NCBI GenBank assembly: GCA_903905335.1
Contig: CAIVGC010000247.1
Coordinates: forward strand, 1-37,183
Origin: an uncultured Methylococcaceae bacterium
GTDB lineage: Bacteria; Pseudomonadota; Gammaproteobacteria; Methylococcales; Methylomonadaceae
Direction: 5' to 3'
DNA: 37,183 bases
The notes below the pieces were generated by a model that was not told the DNA's origin, did no database searches, and saw only the letters and a list, made by a program, of their open reading frames with translations. The position numbers and the translations under genes were made by a program. Each line of letters begins with the position of its first letter. The first letter of the stretch is position 1. Of the stretch, positions 31,989-37,183 are shown one piece after another.

Positions 31989-33149
31989 CTATTCTATGAC
32001 TAATTCTGCCAGTGCGCCTTTGTCAATTGCACGAGCCAGACTATGATCAACAAGCAGGTATTTACCTGGAACTTCAGCAGTAAATTCGATCATAACTGCT
32101 GAGCCGGGCGCTATAATTGTAGTTTGAACGTTTCTGAGTGGCGGATTCGTAATCGCTCCATCTTGATATACGTTATCAAATATAGCGCCGATGATATGAA
32201 AATTAGACGCGATATGAGAACCAACGCCTACAAATAGACGGATTTTTTCACCAACTTTGGCTTTCAAAGCACGTTCACCGCTGAGCGAGTTAACTCGACC
32301 ATTGAATAAAAAATATTCAGGATGCTCATTTAACAACTTTTCTTTACTGAAGGCTTGTAGCCCTTTATCGCCATATTTACCATGGGTGTAAAAATCGCCT
32401 TGCATCACGTAAAACTCACGATCGACTTTTGATAGACCTTGTTCAGGTTCTACCAGAATCATGCCATACATGCCATTGGCGATATGAGTTGGCACATGCG
32501 GACTTGCACAATGATAAATATAAATACCCGGACGCGTAGCTTTAAAACTAAAACTTTTTTGATCACCTTGAGCGACTTGCATTAATGGTGCGCCGCCACC
32601 AGGACCAACAACGGCATGCAAATCGATGGAATGAGCAGAATGACCGGCGGCCGCATGTTCAGACGAGGTGTGTTGACTATGGGTTTCATGAGCAACGCTT
32701 GGTTTACCGTGGCTCAAATTTATTTCTATCTGATCGCCGGCTCTGGCTCTGATAAACGGTCCAGGTACTTTGCCGTTATAAGTCCAATATTGGTAAGTAA
32801 CATCAGGCATCATTTCTGCGACCACTTCATCGCTATAAAGATCAATACTCAAGCGTTGTGACTGCTTACGATTAATCGGCGGCGGCAAGTCATCTGCTCG
32901 ACGGCCGATTTCATCGGTATCTATTTTTGGCGTAGTTGTAGTTTCATTAGCCATAGGCATGGCATGATGCATTTCTTCACCTGAATGCGCAGACATTTCT
33001 TCGGCCGACATCGCTTTGTGCTTTAGTTTCTCTGCTTGAACTGCGTTGTATTTTTCGGCCATCGCCTTGTTCTTTGCTTCATCAGAGCAAGCACTTATTA
33101 AGCTACTTAAGACTATAAAAATAACTGTCGATCTATTGTAAATATTCAT
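31989..33149 (-). CDS. nirK: Copper-containing nitrite reductase NirK (lipoprotein, His-rich)
   Basis: This 386-aa two-cupredoxin enzyme reduces nitrite to NO outside the inner membrane. A lipobox (SLISAC, Cys21) makes it a lipoprotein. Copper ligands are visible: the first His and catalytic Asp in SIDLHAVVG, His-Cys in YIYHCASPHVPTH, Met in ANGMYGM. The second-domain His is in NFHIIGAIFD and the last His in YLLVDHSLARA. Residues about 25-75 are a Met/His-rich linker (EEMHHAMPM), and a His-rich insertion (HETHSQHTSSEHAAAGHSAH) sits just before the type 1/type 2 loop, unlike standard NirK. It ends the cluster narGHJI-hemerythrin-nirK, 37 bases after the hemerythrin gene, with a purine-rich AGAGAT site. 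A related multicopper protein is less likely given complete ligands. Confidence 0.88.
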   Translation of the reverse strand: MNIYNRSTVIFIVLSSLISACSDEAKNKAMAEKYNAVQAEKLKHKAMSAEEMSAHSGEEMHHAMPMANETTTTPKIDTDEIGRRADDLPPPINRKQSQRLSIDLYSDEVVAEMMPDVTYQYWTYNGKVPGPFIRARAGDQIEINLSHGKPSVAHETHSQHTSSEHAAAGHSAHSIDLHAVVGPGGGAPLMQVAQGDQKSFSFKATRPGIYIYHCASPHVPTHIANGMYGMILVEPEQGLSKVDREFYVMQGDFYTHGKYGDKGLQAFSKEKLLNEHPEYFLFNGRVNSLSGERALKAKVGEKIRLFVGVGSHIASNFHIIGAIFDNVYQDGAITNPPLRNVQTTIIAPGSAVMIEFTAEVPGKYLLVDHSLARAIDKGALAELVIE

Positions 33150-33186
33150 ATATTTATCTCTGTTATAATCAGATTGCAGAGGAAAA

Positions 33187-33726
33187 TCAGTTTAACCGGC
33201 TTTCAAGATCAGCAGCCAGCGCTTGATATTTACACCAAATGCTTTGGCTGTCTAAGCGCTCATCAGTTTCGGCATATTCTTTTAACAAAGAGGATTTAGC
33301 CGTATCAGAAAGTCCACGCTCCCCCATCGGATACAGAATGTTATCTTCCTTATAGATATGCTCTTTTAGAAGTCGAGCATACTGCACGCCATTGACCTCT
33401 AATTTATCGATATCGTTGCTGAGCAAGGCATTTTCCATATTCAGTACCAATTCCCTGGCTTTACCGTGTTCATTTAACATTTGCGGAATCGGATTGCAGT
33501 GGCTCAGAACACCCGGCTCTTCAAGATAACGAAACAGAATATTTTCTTCTTTCGCATGATGAAATTCGTCAGCAAACTCATGGATAAACTGAATAAAGAT
33601 GGGGGCTTTTTCAAACAACAAAGAAGGCTCGCTATTTTTAGAGTTGAGTTCAACATAGCGTTCCAATAAATCAACATATTTTAAAATAAGTTGGTGTTCT
33701 TTCATTAAGTGTTCAGTTGCTAACAT
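33187..33726 (-). CDS. Hemerythrin HHE domain protein
   Basis: This is a 179-aa four-helix-bundle protein expected to hold a di-iron site. Ligand residues are seen in LMKEHQLILKYVD, FADEFHHAKEENILF (H-x-x-K-E-E), MLNEHGKAR and LLKEHIYKEDNILYPM, the full HHE pattern. Such proteins bind O2 or NO, or help repair or deliver iron under nitrosative stress. It lies between narI (70 bases upstream) and nirK (37 bases downstream), so a link to nitrate respiration is likely: NO/O2 sensing, buffering, or protection of Fe-S and heme centres. The RIC/YtfE type is the nearest alternative, but the N-terminal ScdA domain is absent. Confidence 0.85.
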   Translation of the reverse strand: MLATEHLMKEHQLILKYVDLLERYVELNSKNSEPSLLFEKAPIFIQFIHEFADEFHHAKEENILFRYLEEPGVLSHCNPIPQMLNEHGKARELVLNMENALLSNDIDKLEVNGVQYARLLKEHIYKEDNILYPMGERGLSDTAKSSLLKEYAETDERLDSQSIWCKYQALAADLESRLN

Positions 33727-33796
33727 TAGATTTTTATCTCGTATAAATTAGGTTAATCGGCTATTGATGCCTTCTGAAAAAAAACAGCTAAAAACC

Positions 33797-34474
33797 TTAA
33801 CGTCTTCGTACAACCTGATAGGGACGTGAGACGTAGCCCAGCGGTACACTCCAGACATGCACTAAGCGACTGAATGGAAATATTAAAAATAGAGTTTGCC
33901 CCAGAAATAAATGTAATTTGAAGATAATGCCAATCTCGCCGAGTTGCTCCGCCGCACCACTCCTAAAGGTCACGATGCGTTGCGCCCATTCCGACAGCAA
34001 CAACATGTTCGCGCCATCATAATGATAAATGGAAATGGGCAAGGTCATCAGTCCCAACGCCAGCTGTACGCCGATTAACAACAGAATAAAAATATCCATA
34101 CGGCTACTGGTGGCACGAATTCGGGGATCGTTTAAACGGCGACGAATCAGAATCAGAATCCCTCTTAAACATACGCTACCGAAAACGCCGCCCGCGACGA
34201 CAGCCAGCAGTTGTTTCGCCGATGTTGAAAGACCCAAAGCATGATAAACCGCAGGTGGCGTCAACAAGCCGACAAAATGCCCGACAAACAATAACAAAAT
34301 GCCGATATGAAACAAATTACTACCCAATCTTAATTCTTTGGCACGTAAAAATTGGCTGGAACCGGTGCGCCAGGTGTATTGATCACGATCATATCGCGCC
34401 AGACTACCAATAAAAAATACGCTGATCGCTATATAGGGGTAATAACCAAATAATAAGGTATTAAGATAATTCAC
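33797..34474 (-). CDS. narI: Respiratory nitrate reductase gamma subunit NarI
   Basis: This 225-aa cytochrome b subunit with five membrane helices oxidises quinol and passes electrons to NarH. The heme b ligands are His pairs in SNLFHIGILLLFVGHFVG (helix 2) and FKLHLFLGQTLFLIFPFSRLVHVWS (helix 5). The N-terminus NTLLFGYYPYIAISVFFIGS is typical. Length matches E. coli NarI. It starts 10 bases after narJ. The last 10-20 residues are basic and cytoplasmic. It closes the narGHJI set, and the 70-base gap after it could hold a separate start for the hemerythrin message. Confidence 0.95.
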   Translation of the reverse strand: MNYLNTLLFGYYPYIAISVFFIGSLARYDRDQYTWRTGSSQFLRAKELRLGSNLFHIGILLLFVGHFVGLLTPPAVYHALGLSTSAKQLLAVVAGGVFGSVCLRGILILIRRRLNDPRIRATSSRMDIFILLLIGVQLALGLMTLPISIYHYDGANMLLLSEWAQRIVTFRSGAAEQLGEIGIIFKLHLFLGQTLFLIFPFSRLVHVWSVPLGYVSRPYQVVRRR

Positions 34475-34484
34475 GATAGACTCC

Positions 34485-35192
34485 TTAAAGAGAACGATGT
34501 TGCGCTTTTAAATACTGTTCGCGCGGCATGATTGTCATTGGGTTGACGGTGGCTGTTTGGCTGGTACAGGCGTCTTTTGCGCCCATAAAACTGATGGCTT
34601 CTTCCTCCCAGATTTTGTCCATGTTGACTAGGGTTTCGTCTTCGCCTTCGGTAGCCGCTAGTTGTAAGATGTCTGCTAGTGCTTCAGGTTCACCTGCAAA
34701 ACCAGCTAGTGCCTCAAAAATAGCGTTAAATGGACTGCTACGTTCAGTGAGTCTTGCGCCTAATAAGCTTAATACCGGCATAGCATCGTGCAATAATTGC
34801 ATGGCTTCGGTTTGTTCTTGTTGCGAAAGAAACTCCAAAAATAAGGGGATGTAATCTGGTAATTCATGCGTCGATAGCTCAAAACCGTGGGCTTCGTACA
34901 TCTGTAACAAATTAACCATCGCTTGGCCACGATCACGAGATTCGCCGTGTACATGCTCAAAAATATGCAAAGACAAAAATCGTCCTCGATCAAATAAGGC
35001 TACATAAGCTTCTTGTACGTTCAGAAGATCGACGCCGCGATAAGAGTCAATCAGTGCTAATACTGCTTTTTTATGAGCTGCCAATAATAGATTTTCTTGC
35101 TCAATAATATCAGCCATCTCATCGAGTGCGGCTAGCATTTCGGCTTCTGGATAGCTTAATAATAAGGATAAAACTTTTAGAGTACGCATCAT
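34485..35192 (-). CDS. narJ: Nitrate reductase assembly chaperone NarJ
   Basis: This 235-aa cytoplasmic all-helical protein of the TorD/NarJ family inserts the molybdenum cofactor and matures NarG before membrane attachment. The N-terminus MMRTLKVLSLLLSYPEAEML, the YVALFDRGRFLSLHIFEHVH segment, and HELPDYIPLFLEFLSQQ carry the family pattern. It follows narH by 6 bases and precedes narI by 10, the standard order. Codon use and length are normal. Confidence 0.95.
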   Translation of the reverse strand: MMRTLKVLSLLLSYPEAEMLAALDEMADIIEQENLLLAAHKKAVLALIDSYRGVDLLNVQEAYVALFDRGRFLSLHIFEHVHGESRDRGQAMVNLLQMYEAHGFELSTHELPDYIPLFLEFLSQQEQTEAMQLLHDAMPVLSLLGARLTERSSPFNAIFEALAGFAGEPEALADILQLAATEGEDETLVNMDKIWEEEAISFMGAKDACTSQTATVNPMTIMPREQYLKAQHRSL

Positions 35193-35198
35193 GTATCC

Positions 35199-36761
35199 TT
35201 ATTTTACCGATTCCACTTTAATAGGAATTTTGATGGGAATACCAGCGCCACGTTGTGGCTTGCTGTTGCCACCAAATAGGTTGGTGTCACTATTGCCAGA
35301 CGAACAGCCGCTACCAAAACTAAAGCCACAGCCGCCTTGCTCACCATAGGCATCAAAGGTAGAACTGGCGTATTCGCGATGACTGCTTGGAATGACAAAG
35401 CGATCTTCGTAATTGGCAATGGCCATGGTGTGATACATGTCATCAACTTGCTGCTCAGTCAAACCTACACGTTCCAATACTGTGGTATTAATGACACCCT
35501 CAACGGTTTTGCTACGCATATAAGCGCGCATGGCCAACATACGTTCCAAGCCTAAGGCCACAGGCTCTTCTTTGCCGGCGGTGAGTAAATTGGCCAGATA
35601 TTGCACAGGAATGCGTAAAGATCGCACATCAGGTATGTCGCCATCCATGCCAATTTGATCGTGTTCCGCCGCTGATTGAATAGGCGATAGCGGAGGTACG
35701 TACCAGACCATTGGCATTGTGCGAAATTCAGGATGCAATGGGAAGGCGACTTTCCAGTCTATCGCCATTTTATAAACGGGTGATGCTTGGGCGGCTGTTA
35801 ACCAAGATTCGGGAATACCTTCGGCTCGCGCTTGAGCCAGCACCTGTTCGTCAAAGGGATCGAGAAATACATCTAGCTGTTGCTGATATAAATCCTGTTC
35901 ATTTTCGCAACTGGCCGCTTCCTCAATACGATCTGCGTCATACAGCAATACGCCTAAATAACGTATACGCCCAACGCAGGTTTCTGAGCACACGGTAGGC
36001 TCACCGGCTTCGATGCGAGGGTAACAGAAGGTGCATTTTTCCGACTTTCCGGTTTCCCAGTTGTAATAGATTTTTTTATAAGGACAGGCGGAAACACACA
36101 TGCGCCAGCCGCGACATTTGTCTTGATCAATCAACACAATGCCATCTTCTTCACGCTTGTAAATTGAACCGCTAGGGCAGGCCGCTACACAGGTAGGATT
36201 TAAACAGTGTTCGCACAAACGCGGCAAATACATCATGAAGGTGTTTTCAAACTCACCGTACATGTCTTTTTGGATGTTATCGAAATTGGTATCACGAGAA
36301 CGAGATGAAAACGCTGTACCCAGAATCTCCTCCCAATTCGGGCCACCTTCAATTTTTTCCATGCGCTTGCCAGTAATCACCGAATAGGGCCGTGCCGTCG
36401 GTGGGTTTTTCGATTCTTTACTGGTATGCAAATGCTGGTAATCAAAATCGTACGGTTCGTAATAATCGTCAATTTCGGGTAAATCAGGATTGGCGAAAAT
36501 ATTGCGCATGATTTTGTATTTACTGCCTTGACGCGGTTCTATCTTGCCATTGATTTTTCGTACCCAGCCGCCATTCCACTTATCCTGATTTTCCCATTGC
36601 TGCGGAAAGCCAATACCTGGCTTAGTTTCAACATTATTAAACCACGCATATTCCACGCCTTTACGGGACGTCCAAACGTTTTTACAGGTTACCGAGCAAG
36701 TATGGCAACCGATACACTTGTCCAGATTTAATACCATGCCTATTTGTGCGCGAATTTTCAT
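35199..36761 (-). CDS. narH: Respiratory nitrate reductase beta subunit NarH
   Basis: This 520-aa electron-transfer subunit carries three [4Fe-4S] and one [3Fe-4S] clusters. Cysteine groups are CIGCHTCSVTCKNVW near residue 16, CEHCLNPTCVAACP near 184, CRGWRMCVSACPYKK near 217 (the Trp marks the [3Fe-4S] site), and CTFCYPRIEAGEPTVCSETC near 244. A Gly/Ser/Cys-rich tail (GGCGFSFGSGCSSG) ends the protein. The track start at 36797 adds 12 residues. ATG at 36761 overlaps the narG stop by four bases (ATGA) behind GAGAGGAA, the expected coupled start. It carries electrons from NarI hemes to the NarG molybdenum centre. Confidence 0.96.
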   Translation of the reverse strand: MKIRAQIGMVLNLDKCIGCHTCSVTCKNVWTSRKGVEYAWFNNVETKPGIGFPQQWENQDKWNGGWVRKINGKIEPRQGSKYKIMRNIFANPDLPEIDDYYEPYDFDYQHLHTSKESKNPPTARPYSVITGKRMEKIEGGPNWEEILGTAFSSRSRDTNFDNIQKDMYGEFENTFMMYLPRLCEHCLNPTCVAACPSGSIYKREEDGIVLIDQDKCRGWRMCVSACPYKKIYYNWETGKSEKCTFCYPRIEAGEPTVCSETCVGRIRYLGVLLYDADRIEEAASCENEQDLYQQQLDVFLDPFDEQVLAQARAEGIPESWLTAAQASPVYKMAIDWKVAFPLHPEFRTMPMVWYVPPLSPIQSAAEHDQIGMDGDIPDVRSLRIPVQYLANLLTAGKEEPVALGLERMLAMRAYMRSKTVEGVINTTVLERVGLTEQQVDDMYHTMAIANYEDRFVIPSSHREYASSTFDAYGEQGGCGFSFGSGCSSGNSDTNLFGGNSKPQRGAGIPIKIPIKVESVK

Positions 36762-37183
36762 TTTTCCTCTCCCGATGCGGTTTGTTCTTCCAGCCAATCC
36801 ACTTTGCTCATTTTGCGGATAATGACAAATTCATCTCGATTTGATCCCACCGTGCCGTAATAATTAAAGCCATAACTTAACTGAGCGTAACCGCCTATCA
36901 TGTGTGTAGGCTTAAGGGTTGCACGGGTTACCGAGTTATGAATGCCGCCGCGTCCCCCCGTGGTTTCTGCACCCGGCATATTGACGATTTTTTCTTGGGC
37001 GTGATACATCATACATAAGCCGTCGGGTACTCGTTGACTGACGACAGCTCTAGCAACCAATGCCCCATTCACATTAAAGGCTTCTATCCAATCATTGTCT
37101 TTAATGCCCACTTTTGTGGCATCAATTTCACTCATCCATACGATAGGTCCACCGCGTGATAAGGTCAGCATGAGTAGATTGTC
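36758..37183 (-). CDS. narG: Respiratory nitrate reductase alpha subunit NarG (C-terminal part)
   Basis: Only the last 142 codons are in the window; the frame stays open to the edge beyond the track's internal ATG. The sequence DNLLMLTLSRGGPIVWMS, then NDWIEAFNVNGALVARAVVS, then HMIGGYAQLSYGFNYYGTVG is the conserved C-terminal molybdopterin-dinucleotide-binding domain of NarG. The full subunit (about 1,200-1,250 aa) reduces nitrate to nitrite on the cytoplasmic side. The end overlaps narH by four bases. The upstream promoter, any narK transporter and regulators lie outside the window. Confidence 0.95.
   Translation of the reverse strand, partial: DNLLMLTLSRGGPIVWMSEIDATKVGIKDNDWIEAFNVNGALVARAVVSQRVPDGLCMMYHAQEKIVNMPGAETTGGRGGIHNSVTRATLKPTHMIGGYAQLSYGFNYYGTVGSNRDEFVIIRKMSKVDWLEEQTASGEEK

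Noticed and set aside
1-37183. Search for CRISPR arrays, tRNA or rRNA genes, and phage or integron genes
   Set aside because: No regularly spaced direct repeats, no recognisable tRNA cloverleaf or rRNA stretch, and no integrase, transposase or phage structural gene was seen by eye.

Overview
The window is chromosomal DNA from an AT-rich gammaproteobacterium. The best guess is a Methylococcales-type methanotroph or a close relative. The signs are the mnmG-rsmG-parA-parB order next to other housekeeping genes, a cysI + DUF934 sulfite-reductase pair, a DUF6763 protein, and a narGHJI + nirK denitrification block of the kind known from low-oxygen methanotrophs. No methane oxidation gene lies in the window, so this assignment is inference. 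Coding density is high. The gaps carry small palindromic repeats and several structured stretches.

Layout: 1-2392 (minus) holds a truncated ampG muropeptide permease and an nhaD Na+/H+ antiporter, with a strong terminator between them. 2544-7917 (plus) holds sulfite reductase (cysI) and its DUF934 partner, a DUF6763 protein with a P-loop ATPase, homoserine O-succinyltransferase, and a GST-fold protein. 8120-13082 (minus) holds an exported methyltransferase, dsbB, a REP-type repeat cluster, a K+ channel with a companion RCK protein, a mosaic repeat, and a second methyltransferase. 13083-13548 is an AT-rich gap with DnaA-box-like sites in front of priA. 15952-18592 holds a polysaccharide flippase, a long gap with a distal inverted repeat, a one-helix membrane protein behind a structured leader, and a tiny basic protein (minus) that looks like an ArfA-type ribosome-rescue factor with a hairpin inside its coding sequence. 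18671-23146 is the mnmG-rsmG-parA-(mini-parB)-parB cluster. 23215-28561 holds an AP2-like protein (minus), a 2-Cys peroxiredoxin, a small membrane protein (minus), and asmA-mutY-yggX. 28763-29507 is a decayed flgO-like lipoprotein gene carrying a 169-bp MITE. 29721-31436 (minus) is a membrane-anchored GH17 glucan enzyme. 31989-37183 (minus) reads narG (partial)-narH-narJ-narI-hemerythrin-nirK.

How genes work together: NarGHI reduces nitrate to nitrite, NarJ matures it, and NirK reduces nitrite to NO. The hemerythrin between them may sense or buffer O2, NO or iron. CysI with the DUF934 protein and MetA feed sulfur and homoserine into cysteine and methionine synthesis. MutY carries a [4Fe-4S] cluster that YggX is thought to protect. 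MnmG/RsmG (tRNA and rRNA modification) and ParA/ParB (chromosome segregation) form the usual origin-proximal cluster.

The observations most worth following are: (i) an 83-aa 'mini-ParB' between parA and parB that keeps only the ParB N-terminal ParA-contact motif; (ii) the ArfA-like gene, whose in-ORF hairpin is fully paired only in the sense RNA; (iii) the MITE whose removal restores the flgO reading frame exactly; (iv) the DnaA-box-like sites before priA; and (v) the structured leader of the small membrane protein.
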